Under the pieces are notes generated by a model that was not told the DNA's origin, ran no database searches, and saw only the letters and a list, made by a program, of their open reading frames with translations. Shown here piece after piece: positions 47,265-55,717 of a stretch of DNA of 64,000 nt. Made by a program: the position numbers and the translations under genes. The stretch covers positions 62,001-126,000 of the forward strand of contig NZ_JASEEQ010000001.1 of the NCBI RefSeq assembly GCF_030019515.1. The letters run 5' to 3'. This stretch comes from Nocardioides sp. (lineage in GTDB: Bacteria; Actinomycetota; Actinomycetes; Propionibacteriales; Nocardioidaceae). Position 1 is the first letter of the stretch, and every line of letters begins with the position of its first letter.

Positions 47265-48214
47265 GCCGCGGCCCACCGGTCGAGCTCGGCGTACGCCTGC
47301 GCCCGGGGCTCGGGCAGGGAGAGGACCACGTCGTGCCGGGCGCCCTCGATCGCGATGTAGGTGACGTGCCGGCCCAGGGCCACGGCCCACCGCCGGATCT
47401 GCGGCACCTCGAGGACGGTGTCGAAGTTGTGGACGTCCGGGCCCATCTCCTTGGGCCAGCGGGTGCCGCCCGAGGACAGCACCAGCACCGGGCAGCCCAC
47501 CTCCAGGCCGCGGTGCAGGGCGTTGTGGCCGACCCGGATCGCCCGGAGCCAGCCGAAGTACACCGGCCAGGGGTCGATCGGCTTCCACGCGGTGTTGAAG
47601 TCCCACTCGCCCTCGTGGTCGATGTGCAGGCTGCGGGCGTAGAAGCCCTCGATCCTGCGGGGGACCACCCGCTTCGGCTGTCGGGTCCCGACCCGCTTCA
47701 CGAGCTGGGTGCCGAGGGTTCGGATCCACAGCCCGCCCTGCATGTCCAGCCACGGGGAGTTCAGCACCATCCCGTCCAGCGCCGGCTTCCGGGCGTCCGC
47801 CCACAGCGCGACGATCAGTCCGCCGGTCGAGTGGGCGCTCACCACCAGGTGGTCGTGCCCGTCCCGGTCCACGATCCGGTTCCGGGCCGCGTCGAGGTCG
47901 GCGAAGTAGTCCCGCAGGTCGGTCACGTAGTTCGGCGTCTGGTGCGGCCGGATCGAGCGGCCGTACTTGCGCAGGTCGATCGCGTAGAAGTCGTAGCCCC
48001 TCGCGTTCCACCACTCGGCGTACTGGGTCTGGAAGAAGTAGTCCGCGAAGCCGTGCACGTGCAGCACCGCCCGCCCGGTGGGCCGTGCTGCGCGGCGGAC
48101 GACGAGGGTCGCGACGACCGCGCCCTCCTCGTCGGGTGGCAGGCCGATGGTCTCGGCCAGGTAGGGCTCGCCCAGGACGTCGGGGTGGAGCTCGTCGAAG
48201 GCGCCACTGGTCAT
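47222..48214 (-). CDS. Alpha/beta hydrolase (serine hydrolase)
   Basis: 330 residues. Oxyanion segment VLHVHGFADYFFQTQYAEWW, nucleophile elbow VSAHSTGGLIV (AHSTG in place of GXSXG) and catalytic His in EGARHDVVLSLPEP. Resembles lysophospholipase/monoglyceride lipase-like enzymes. ATG overlaps the GDPD stop. It may be the last gene of the amine-catabolism minus operon or simply coupled to GDPD. Confidence 0.85.
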   Translation of the reverse strand: MTSGAFDELHPDVLGEPYLAETIGLPPDEEGAVVATLVVRRAARPTGRAVLHVHGFADYFFQTQYAEWWNARGYDFYAIDLRKYGRSIRPHQTPNYVTDLRDYFADLDAARNRIVDRDGHDHLVVSAHSTGGLIVALWADARKPALDGMVLNSPWLDMQGGLWIRTLGTQLVKRVGTRQPKRVVPRRIEGFYARSLHIDHEGEWDFNTAWKPIDPWPVYFGWLRAIRVGHNALHRGLEVGCPVLVLSSGGTRWPKEMGPDVHNFDTVLEVPQIRRWAVALGRHVTYIAIEGARHDVVLSLPEPRAQAYAELDRWAAAYLGAAPSSAPSGS

Positions 48215-48876
48215 GGCCGCAGTCTTCCAGCCCGCAGGCCCAGCGCCACCTCCGGTTCGTTCGTCGTGACGAGCCAGGCGCGGCCCGGCCGCAGCCAGTA
48301 GGCGAGTGAGCGCCGGGTGTCGACCGTCCAGACGACCAGCGGCAGCTGGTGCCGTCGGGCGAAGCGACGCACGCGGAGCCGGGCGAGCCAGTGGTGGGCG
48401 ACCACGACGTTGGCGCCCGTCGTGCGGTAGCGGACGCCCGGGAACAGCTCGGAGACCCGCACCCGGATCGCGTGCCGCAGCGAGAACCCCTTGACCCCGC
48501 GACCGAGCGACAGCCCGACCTGGAGGTCGTGACCCTCGCGGTCCGCCCAGGCGCGCAGGGCACGGACGGCGTCGTCGTGGTGGGTGGTGACCAGGAGCCG
48601 GTCGGTGCCGAGCCGGGCGATGGCCTCGGCCACGATCGGGATCTCCCCACCGCGCAGCTTCAGGTCGAGATGGGCCCGGGCCCTCCCGGCGAGCAGCCCC
48701 AGGGCCTCGTCGTAGCGCAGGGTGTCCGGCGGCGGGTCGTCGACCAGGTCGTGCAGCAGCACCAGCGAGCCGTCGGCGATGCGCTGGACGTCGAACTCGA
48801 CGTAGTCGGCCCCGAGCGCGATCGCCTGCTCGATGTCTGCGCGGCCGAGGCAGCGATGCGCGCTGACCAGCGTCAT
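48211..48876 (-). CDS. Glycerophosphodiester phosphodiesterase family protein
   Basis: 221 residues. Catalytic HR in VSAHRCLG, metal-binding DYVEFDVQRI and DLKLRGGEIP are kept; C-terminal VVWTVDTRRSLAYWL fits GDPD. Probably cytosolic (no signal peptide). Both ends overlap neighbours by four bases. Confidence 0.87.
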   Translation of the reverse strand: MTLVSAHRCLGRADIEQAIALGADYVEFDVQRIADGSLVLLHDLVDDPPPDTLRYDEALGLLAGRARAHLDLKLRGGEIPIVAEAIARLGTDRLLVTTHHDDAVRALRAWADREGHDLQVGLSLGRGVKGFSLRHAIRVRVSELFPGVRYRTTGANVVVAHHWLARLRVRRFARRHQLPLVVWTVDTRRSLAYWLRPGRAWLVTTNEPEVALGLRAGRLRP

Positions 48877-49598
48877 CCTGGGGGTCGTCGATCCTGGGCG
48901 TACGCCGCGGCCGCTCGCACCAGCCCCGCCAGCAGCCCGACGTCCGCTGCGGTCTCGGGGTGCCACTGCACCCCGACCACGAACCGGTCGCCCGCCCGCT
49001 CGATCGCCTCGAGCGTGCCGTCGTCGGCGTGCGCGGCGCCGACGAAGCCGGGGTGCTCGCGCACGGACTGGTGGTGGTGGCAGTTCACCGTCACCCGCTC
49101 GCCGAGAAGGCCCGCGACGCGGGTGCCGGGGGACGTCGCGACCGAGACGGCGCCGAACTCGTCCCCGCCCGGGCTGTGCCGCTCGTGGCCGACCAGGTCC
49201 GGGACGTGCTGCTCGAGGGTGCCGCCGCCGTGGACGGCCAGCACCTGCATCCCACGGCACACGCCCAGTACGGGCAGGCCGGCGGCGTCGGCGGCGTCCA
49301 GCAGCGCGGACTCCCACGCGTCCCGGTCCGGCCGCCAGCCCGCCGTCCGCGGGTGCGGGTCGGCGCCGTACCGCCCGGGGTCCACGTCCGCGCCACCGCT
49401 GACGACCAGCCCGTCGAGGCGGGCGACCAGCGCGTCGGCCGCCTCCGGGCGTCCCACGGGCGGCAACAGCACGGGTACGCCGCCGGTCTCCTCGACCGCG
49501 GCGGCGTACTGCGTGGGCAGCAGGTCGGCGCGCTGGTGCCAGACCCCCCACGAAGCCTCCTCGCGGTAGGTGGTCAGGCCGATGACCGGGGTCGCCAC
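48873..49598 (-). CDS. Class I glutamine amidotransferase, gamma-glutamyl hydrolase type (PuuD-like)
   Basis: 241 residues. Nucleophile cysteine in LPVLGVCRGMQVL, VSGGADVDPGRYG typical of the PuuD group and the His/Glu pair in GVQWHPETA. In the Puu pathway this enzyme splits gamma-glutamyl-GABA to free the carboxylic product and glutamate. Linked by tight spacing to an SDR, aldehyde dehydrogenase and glutamine synthetase-like ligase. Exact substrate unknown. Confidence 0.9.
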   Translation of the reverse strand: MATPVIGLTTYREEASWGVWHQRADLLPTQYAAAVEETGGVPVLLPPVGRPEAADALVARLDGLVVSGGADVDPGRYGADPHPRTAGWRPDRDAWESALLDAADAAGLPVLGVCRGMQVLAVHGGGTLEQHVPDLVGHERHSPGGDEFGAVSVATSPGTRVAGLLGERVTVNCHHHQSVREHPGFVGAAHADDGTLEAIERAGDRFVVGVQWHPETAADVGLLAGLVRAAAAYAQDRRPPG

Positions 49599-49599
49599 G

Positions 49600-50379
49600 T
49601 CAGAGCGGGGTGACGTAGGCGCCGGAGATGCCGCCGTCGACCAGGAACGTGCTCGCGGTCATGAACGAGGAGTCGTCCGACGCGAGGAACAGCACCGCCG
49701 ACGCCATCTCCTCGGGCTCGCCGAACCGTCCCATCGGCACGTGCACCAGCCGGCGCGCGGCCCGCTCGGCGTCCTTGGCGAACAGCTCCTGCAGCAGCGG
49801 CGTGTTCACCGGCCCGGGGCACAGTGCGTTGACGCGCACGCCCTGGCGGGCGAACTGGACGCCGAGCTCCCGGGTCATCGACAGCACCCCGCCCTTCGAC
49901 GCGGAGTACGAGATCTGGCTGGTCGCCGCACCCATGACGGCGACGAACGACGCGGTGTTGATGATCGAGCCCCGGCCCTGTTCGAGCATGTGGGGGAGAG
50001 CGGCCTTGCAGCACAGGTAGACCGACGTCAGGTTCACCTCCTGCACCTTGCGCCAGGCGTCCAGGTCGGTGTCGAGGATCGAGTCGTCCTCGGGCGGGCT
50101 GATGCCGGCGTTGTTGAACGCGATGTCGACCGAGCCGTAGACGTCCTTCGCGGTCCGGAAGAGCGCGTCGACCTCGTCCTTGCTGGTGACGTCGACGTGG
50201 ACGTACGTCGCGACGCCCGCTCCGCCGAGCTGCTCGACGAGCTGGTGCCCGCGGTCGTCGTCGATGTCGCCGATCACGACCCTGGCGCCCTCCTGGACGA
50301 ACCGCTGGACGGTCGCGAGGCCGATGCCCGAGCAGCCCCCGGTGATGACCGCGACCCGGTCCTGGATGCGTCCTGCCAT
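49600..50379 (-). CDS. Short-chain dehydrogenase/reductase
   Basis: 259 residues, classical SDR: ITGGCSGIGLATVQ, NNAGISPPEDD, catalytic Ser and Tyr-X3-Lys in SYSASKGG, CPGPVNTPLL. Cofactor probably NAD (Asp-Ile-Asp at the end of beta-2, GDIDDD). Would oxidise an alcohol or reduce a ketone within the amine pathway. Stop is one base from the PuuD-like start. Confidence 0.88.
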   Translation of the reverse strand: MAGRIQDRVAVITGGCSGIGLATVQRFVQEGARVVIGDIDDDRGHQLVEQLGGAGVATYVHVDVTSKDEVDALFRTAKDVYGSVDIAFNNAGISPPEDDSILDTDLDAWRKVQEVNLTSVYLCCKAALPHMLEQGRGSIINTASFVAVMGAATSQISYSASKGGVLSMTRELGVQFARQGVRVNALCPGPVNTPLLQELFAKDAERAARRLVHVPMGRFGEPEEMASAVLFLASDDSSFMTASTFLVDGGISGAYVTPL

Positions 50380-50394
50380 GTCACTCCGATCGTT

Positions 50395-50435
50395 GGTCGA
50401 GTAGGCCGCGCGGAACGAGCGGCCGTGTCGAGACC
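50395..50435. repeat. REP-like palindrome GGTCGAG...TCGAGACC
   Basis: GGTCGAGTAGGCCGC pairs with GCGGCCGTGTCGAGACC around a nine-base loop. It sits between the SDR and aldehyde dehydrogenase genes and shares its outer arms with the palindrome at 24968-25024. Confidence 0.5.
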
Positions 50436-50437
50436 TG

Positions 50438-51817
50438 CTAGTGGGCGATGAAGACGTTCTTCTCCTCGGTGAACGCCATCGGGGCGTCCGGACCGAGCTC
50501 GCGGCCGAGCCCGGACTGCTTGTACCCCCCGAACGGGGTCCAGTACCGCACCGAGGAGTGGGAGTTCACGCTGAGGTTGCCGGCCTCGACGGCGCGGGCG
50601 ACCCGCAGACCCCGGCCGAGATCGGTGGTGAAGATCGATCCGGACAGGCCGTACTCGGTGTCGTTGGCCTTCGCGACTGCATCCGCCTCGTCGTCGAAGG
50701 GCATCACCGCGACGACCGGGCCGAAGACCTCCTCACGCCAGATCCGGGTCGCGGGGTCCTCGACGGTGACCACCGACGGCGGCACCCAGAAGCCGTCGGC
50801 CACCGCACCGCCGGGCACCGACCCGGCGAACGCGACCTCCACCTCGTCGAGGTAGCCGGTGACCGTGGCCTGCTGCTGCGCCGAGATGAGCGGGCCCATC
50901 TCGCTGGCCTCGTCGCCGGGGTCGAGCACGCGCAGGCCCTCGACGGCCGGCTGGAGCTTGCTGAGGAACTCGTCGTACGCCGAGCGCTCCACGAGGATCC
51001 GCGAGCGGGCGCAGCAGTCCTGGCCGGCGTTGTCGAAGACGGCGTACGGCGCGCTCGCGGCCGCGGCGTCGATGTCGGCGTCGGCGAACACGATGTTCGC
51101 GCTCTTGCCGCCCAGCTCGAGCGTCACCCGCTTCACCTGCTCGGCGCAGCCGGCCATGATCCGCTTGCCGACCTCGGTCGACCCCGTGAAGCAGACCTTG
51201 CGGACCAGCGGATGGGTCACGAACCGCTCGCCGACCACCGAGCCCTTCCCGGCGACGACGGTCAGGACGTGCTCGGGCAGGCCGGCCTCCAACGCCAGCT
51301 CGCCGAGCCGCAGCGCGGTGAGCGGGGTGAGCTCGGCCGGCTTGAGGACGACGGTGTTCCCGGCCGCCAGCGCCGGCGCGAGACCCCAGCCCGCGATCGG
51401 CATCGGGAAGTTCCAGGGGACGATGATCCCCACGACGCCGAGCGGCTCGTGGAAGGTGATGTCGACGCCGCCCGGCACCGGGATCTGTCGGCCGAAGAGC
51501 CGCTCGGGCGCACCCGCGTAGTAGTTCAGGCAGTCGCGGACGTTGCGCGCCTCCCACCGGGCATTGCCCCAGGTGTGCCCCGCGTTGCGCACCTCGAGGC
51601 CAGCGAGCTCGTCGACGTGCGCGTCGACGACGGCGGCGAAGCGCCGGAGCAAGCCGGCCCGCTCGCCGGGCGGCAGCGCCTTCCAGGCCGGGAACGCGGC
51701 GTGTGCGCTCTCGATCGCCCGGTCCGCGTCCGCCGTCGAGGCCAGGGGGACGTCGGTGACCGGCGCCGCGGTCGCGGGGTTGAGGACCGTATGCAGGTCG
51801 GCTCGCGTGTCGCTCAC
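50438..51817 (-). CDS. NAD(P)-dependent aldehyde dehydrogenase
   Basis: 459 residues. PWNFPMPIAGW, Lys159 in VVLKPAE, Glu234 in VTLELGGKSAN and catalytic Cys268 in GQDCCARSR are all present; the nucleophile is followed by a second cysteine. Likely oxidises the aldehyde made when a gamma-glutamylated or free amine is deaminated (PuuC-like role). Start at 51817 lies next to the end of the glutamine synthetase-like gene (shared base region 51817/51818). Confidence 0.93.
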   Translation of the reverse strand: MSDTRADLHTVLNPATAAPVTDVPLASTADADRAIESAHAAFPAWKALPPGERAGLLRRFAAVVDAHVDELAGLEVRNAGHTWGNARWEARNVRDCLNYYAGAPERLFGRQIPVPGGVDITFHEPLGVVGIIVPWNFPMPIAGWGLAPALAAGNTVVLKPAELTPLTALRLGELALEAGLPEHVLTVVAGKGSVVGERFVTHPLVRKVCFTGSTEVGKRIMAGCAEQVKRVTLELGGKSANIVFADADIDAAAASAPYAVFDNAGQDCCARSRILVERSAYDEFLSKLQPAVEGLRVLDPGDEASEMGPLISAQQQATVTGYLDEVEVAFAGSVPGGAVADGFWVPPSVVTVEDPATRIWREEVFGPVVAVMPFDDEADAVAKANDTEYGLSGSIFTTDLGRGLRVARAVEAGNLSVNSHSSVRYWTPFGGYKQSGLGRELGPDAPMAFTEEKNVFIAH

Positions 51818-53212
51818 TTACAGCCTCTCGAATCCACGGCGGAGCTCCCAGTCGGTGACGGCCGCGTTGTAGGCCGCGAGCTCCACGTCTGCCATGTTGA
51901 CGTAGTGGTCCACGACGTCGTCGCCCAGGGCGGCGCGTGCGACGGCGGACCCGGCGAACCGGCCCCGCGCCTCGGCCATGGTGCGCGGCACCTGCGGCCG
52001 GCCCGACGTGTAGGCGTTGCCGACGAGCTCGTCCTCGAGCGGGAGCTCGTTCTCGATGCCGTGCAGGCCGCCGGCGACCATGGCCGCCAGTGCGAGGTAG
52101 GGGTTCACGTCCGCGCCCGGGATCCGGTTCTCCATCCGCGCGGACGGTCCGTGGCCGACGAGACGGACGGCGCAGGTGCGGTTGTCGAGCCCCCACGCCA
52201 GGGTGGTCGGCGCGAAGGAGCCGTCGGCGAACCGCTTGTAGGAGTTGATGTTGGGCGCATAGAGGAGCGTGAAGTCGGGGATCGTGGCCAGCACGCCCGC
52301 GACGAAGTGGTCGTAGAGCGGGGTTCGCGTCCCCGTCTCGCGGTCCCAGAAGACCAGCGCACCGTCGGGGCCGCGCAGCGAGAGGTGGATGTGGCACGAG
52401 CTCCCCTCGCGCTGGTCGTACTTCGCCATGAACGTGATCGCCTTGCCCTGCTGGGCGGCGATCTCCTTCGCGGCCGTCTTGTAGACGGCGTGGTTGTCGG
52501 CGGTGGTGAGCGCGTCGGCGTACAGGAAGCCGACCTCGTGCTGCCCGAGGTTGCACTCGCCCTTGGCGCCCTCGACGTCCAGGCCCGCGCCGTACATGTG
52601 GTTGCGCAGCGCGCGGAGCAGCGGCTCGATCCGGCTGGTCCCGAGGATCGAGTAGTCGACGTTGTACTGGTTCGCCGGGGTCAGGTCCCGGTAGCCGTCG
52701 GCGTGGGCCTGCTCGTAGGTGGTGTCGAACGCGATGAACTCGAGCTCGGTGCCGGCCAGCGCCGTCCACCCCTGCTCGGCGCACCGGTCGAGCTGGCGGC
52801 GCAGGATCCCGCGCGGCGACTGGGTGACCGGCGACCCGTCGGGCCAGACCAGGTCAGACTGGATCATCGCGGTCGCGGGCAGGTGGGTGAGGATGCGGAT
52901 CGTGCGCTCGTCGAGCCGGAACTCCATGTCGCCGTAGCCCGTCTCCCACGACGAGTTGGCGTAGCCGTCCACGGTGTTCATGTCGACGTCCACGGCGAGC
53001 AGGTAGTTGCAGCCCTCGGTACCGTGCCCGGCGACGTGGTCGACGAAGTACCTCCCGTGCAGCCGCTTGCCCTGGAGCCGGCCCTGCATGTCGGTCATCG
53101 CGACGACGACGGTGTCGATCACGCCGCTCTCGATCCGATCGATGAGCTGGTGCATCGTCAGGTGCCGGCTGTTGCGGAGTCCGGTCTCGTCCTGGGTCGC
53201 CTTCTGGGCCAA
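51818..53212 (-). CDS. Glutamine synthetase-like gamma-glutamylamine ligase
   Basis: 464 residues of the GS type I fold: TDMQGRLQGKRL, GTELEFIAFDTT (metal glutamates), GECNLGQHEVGF, SSCHIHLSL and MENRIPGADVNPYLAL. Its place with PuuD-, PuuC- and permease-type genes suggests ligation of glutamate to an amine, as in PuuA, GlnA3 or GlnA4, not ammonia assimilation. The start codon is TTG, supported by GGAG six bases upstream; there is no good alternative. The gene lies nine bases after its GntR regulator. Confidence 0.88.
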   Translation of the reverse strand: MAQKATQDETGLRNSRHLTMHQLIDRIESGVIDTVVVAMTDMQGRLQGKRLHGRYFVDHVAGHGTEGCNYLLAVDVDMNTVDGYANSSWETGYGDMEFRLDERTIRILTHLPATAMIQSDLVWPDGSPVTQSPRGILRRQLDRCAEQGWTALAGTELEFIAFDTTYEQAHADGYRDLTPANQYNVDYSILGTSRIEPLLRALRNHMYGAGLDVEGAKGECNLGQHEVGFLYADALTTADNHAVYKTAAKEIAAQQGKAITFMAKYDQREGSSCHIHLSLRGPDGALVFWDRETGTRTPLYDHFVAGVLATIPDFTLLYAPNINSYKRFADGSFAPTTLAWGLDNRTCAVRLVGHGPSARMENRIPGADVNPYLALAAMVAGGLHGIENELPLEDELVGNAYTSGRPQVPRTMAEARGRFAGSAVARAALGDDVVDHYVNMADVELAAYNAAVTDWELRRGFERL

Positions 53213-53221
53213 CGCTGTCTC

Positions 53222-53956
53222 CTATCCCACGAGGCCGCGCAGGAGCGCGGCCGTGTCGTCGCAGTGCTCTTCCATGACCCGGCGGGCCCGTTCGGCGTCG
53301 CCGGCGAGGATCGCCCTGACCAGCGCGGCGTGCTGCCGGTCGGAGTGGGCGATGTTGGTGCCCAGCACCGGGATCGTCAGCAGCATCTCGTGCAGGGTCG
53401 CCTGCACGGAGGTCACGGCCTCGATCACCCGGGGCGAGTCGGCCAGCGAGGCGACCGTCAGGTGGAACCGGGAGTCGGCCTGCCGGTGCGCGGCCGGCTT
53501 GCGGGCCGCGCTGACCGCCGCGAGCGCGGTCTCCAGCTGCTCGCGCCCTGCCGGGTCCAGGTCGGTCCGGGCCGCGAGGTACGCCGCCCCGGGCTCGACG
53601 ATCCGCCGGAACTCCAGCGCGTCGAGCCAGTCCCGCCGCTGGACGGCCGTCAGGCGCGCGGCACGGCGGCCGCTGGGGGAGCGCGGCTTGAGGGTGACGA
53701 CCGTGCCGCCGCCCCGGCCGCGCGTGGTCTCGACCAGCCCCGCCTCGCGCAGCGCCGCCATCGCCTCGCGCAACGTCGCCCGGGACACCGCCAGCTGTTC
53801 GGCGAGCTCGCGCTCGGCGGGCAGCGTCGCGCCGAGCGGGTAGACACCCAGCCGGATCGCGGTGGCGAGCTGCTCGACACACGCCTCGAACGCGTGGTGC
53901 CCGCGCACCGGACGCAGCACCGCGACGGGCAGCCGATCGTCGGGGGAGGCGGTCAC
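53222..53956 (-). CDS. GntR/FadR-family regulator
   Basis: 244 residues from GTG 53956. Winged helix (about 30-95; LPAERELAEQLAVSRATLREAM) and a C-terminal FCD domain with likely metal ligands in the helical bundle (ADSRFHLTVAS, HDDTAALL-like end). First gene of the amine operon; divergent from the APC permease. A TTG at 53992 would extend the protein by 12 residues and is not favoured. Ligand probably an amine-derived acid. Confidence 0.88.
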   Translation of the reverse strand: MTASPDDRLPVAVLRPVRGHHAFEACVEQLATAIRLGVYPLGATLPAERELAEQLAVSRATLREAMAALREAGLVETTRGRGGGTVVTLKPRSPSGRRAARLTAVQRRDWLDALEFRRIVEPGAAYLAARTDLDPAGREQLETALAAVSAARKPAAHRQADSRFHLTVASLADSPRVIEAVTSVQATLHEMLLTIPVLGTNIAHSDRQHAALVRAILAGDAERARRVMEEHCDDTAALLRGLVG

Positions 53957-53999
53957 GGGCTCAACCTTCGACTTCCCCGCAGCACCTGTCAATGACGCA

Positions 54000-54019
54000 A
54001 TGGTCTGAGTTCATACCAA
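54000..54019. promoter_or_regulatory. Candidate GntR operator in the divergent amine-locus promoter
   Basis: TGGT (54001-54004) and ACCA (54015-54018) form an inverted repeat with 10-base spacing, and TGGCGACCA (54024-54032) is a second, tighter dyad. FadR-type GntR regulators favour TGGT/ACCA half-sites. Confidence 0.4.
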
Positions 54020-54033
54020 TTTGCTGGCGACCA

Positions 54034-54063
54034 TTTACACCCGGATCGGGACGGGTCTAGCGT
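54034..54063 (+). promoter_or_regulatory. Candidate promoter of the APC permease gene
   Basis: TTTACA (54034-54039) and TAGCGT (54058-54063) are 18 bases apart. The ATG at 54103 has GGAAGG at 54091-54096, so this gene has a normal 5' leader. Confidence 0.4.
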
Positions 54064-54102
54064 CCGTTCACATTCGCACGATCCTCCCCTGGAAGGTGTC
54101 GC

Positions 54103-55716
54103 ATGCCCGAAGCACACGAGCCCGTCGAGGCTCATCACCTCAATGCGGACGAAGCCCACCTGGCGCGACTCGGATACAAGCAGGAGCTCAATCGTTCCTG
54201 GTCCGGCTTCTCCAACTTCGCGATCTCGTTCTCGATCATCTCGATCCTGGCCGGCTGCTTCACGAACTTCGGAGCCGGCTTCAACAACGGCGGGCCGATC
54301 TCGATCTCGTGGTCGTGGCCGATCCTCGGCGTGTTCATCCTGATCATCGGCTTCACGATGTCCGAACTGGTCTCGGCTTACCCGACCTCGGGCGGCATCT
54401 ACTGGTGGGCCTCGAAGCTCGGCGGACCCGCGGCCGGCTTCTACACCGGCTGGCTGAACCTGATCGGCCTGGTCGCGGTGACCGCCGGCGTCTCCTACGG
54501 CTGCGCGACGTTCATCGACCTGACCATCAGCACCTACTCCGACTCGTTCGCCGCCGACTACTCGCTCACGCGGGTCTTCGTCATCTTCGTGGTCGTGCTG
54601 GCGCTCGCCTCCGTGCTGAACATCTTCAGCGGCCACCTGATGGCAGTCATGAACAACGTCTCGGTCTGGTGGCACGTGGCGGGCGCGGCCGGCATCGTGC
54701 TGATCCTGGTCCTCGTGCCCGATCAGCACCAGAGCTTCAGCTACGTGTTCACCGAGCGCTTCAACAACTCCGGGTACGGCGACGGCAGCACCTCCAACCT
54801 GATGTTCTGGTTCGCGATCGTGCCGTTCGGCTTCCTGCTCACCCAGTACACGATCACCGGCTTCGATGCCTCGGCGCACCTCTCGGAGGAGACCGCGACG
54901 GCCTCCACCGTGGCCGCCAAGGGGATCTGGCGCTCGATCTTCTACTCGGTCATCGGTGGCTACATCCTGCTGCTGGCCGTGGTCTTCGCGATCCCCAGCA
55001 CGCCGGACGGCGCCCCTGACAACGCCGGTGTAGGTGCCGGTGGCGTCGCCTACATCTTCGTGCAGTCGTTGGGCACCAACTGGGCGACTTTCGTGCTGTT
55101 CATCTCGGCCGCGGCCCAGTTCTTCTGCGCCACCGCCTGCATGACGTCGGCGTCGCGCATGACGTTCGCGTTCAGCCGCGACGGTGCCATCCCGGGCTCG
55201 CCGGTCCTGCAGCGACTGACGTCGTCCCGGGTCCCCGCCAACGCGGTCGTCTTCGTGGGCATCGCCGCCGCCGTGGTCACGCTCCCGGCCCTGATCGAGG
55301 TCAACATCGGGACGCCGGAGGCTCCGCTGGTCATCCCGGTCGCGTTCTACGCGGTCACGTCGATCGCGGTGATCGGCCTCTACCTCGCCTTCGCGATCCC
55401 GATCTGGCTGCGGTGGCGGCACGGCAGCCGGTTCGAGGTCGGGTCGTGGAACAACGGCTCGAAGTACAAGTGGATGAACCTCGTGGCCGTCGCCGAGATC
55501 CTGATCGTCACGCTGTACCTGATGATGCCGTCGTTGCCCGGTGGCAACCCGTTCAGCGAGTCGGACTTCGAGTGGAAGTTCGTCAACTACGCGCCGATCG
55601 TCACCCTCGGCACGCTGCTGCTGCTGACCCTGTGGTGGTTCACTTCGGCCAAGAACTGGTTCACCGGGCCGAAGCACACCATCGACCAGGCCGTGGTCGA
55701 GGCGTTCGACGCCTGA
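54103..55716 (+). CDS. APC-superfamily amino acid/amine permease
   Basis: 537 residues with about 12 membrane helices. The N-terminal LNADEAHLARLGYKQELNR and helix-breaking ELVSAYPTSGGIYWWASKLGG resemble GABA/choline/ethanolamine-type permeases of this superfamily. Divergent from the GntR regulator and probable importer of the substrate for the locus. GGAAGG ribosome-binding site supports the ATG. Confidence 0.9.
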   Translation: MPEAHEPVEAHHLNADEAHLARLGYKQELNRSWSGFSNFAISFSIISILAGCFTNFGAGFNNGGPISISWSWPILGVFILIIGFTMSELVSAYPTSGGIYWWASKLGGPAAGFYTGWLNLIGLVAVTAGVSYGCATFIDLTISTYSDSFAADYSLTRVFVIFVVVLALASVLNIFSGHLMAVMNNVSVWWHVAGAAGIVLILVLVPDQHQSFSYVFTERFNNSGYGDGSTSNLMFWFAIVPFGFLLTQYTITGFDASAHLSEETATASTVAAKGIWRSIFYSVIGGYILLLAVVFAIPSTPDGAPDNAGVGAGGVAYIFVQSLGTNWATFVLFISAAAQFFCATACMTSASRMTFAFSRDGAIPGSPVLQRLTSSRVPANAVVFVGIAAAVVTLPALIEVNIGTPEAPLVIPVAFYAVTSIAVIGLYLAFAIPIWLRWRHGSRFEVGSWNNGSKYKWMNLVAVAEILIVTLYLMMPSLPGGNPFSESDFEWKFVNYAPIVTLGTLLLLTLWWFTSAKNWFTGPKHTIDQAVVEAFDA

Positions 55717-55717
55717 G

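Noticed and set aside
53222..53992. TTG start at 53992 for the GntR regulator
   Set aside because: The extra 12 residues have no support and the GTG at 53956 has a better upstream sequence.
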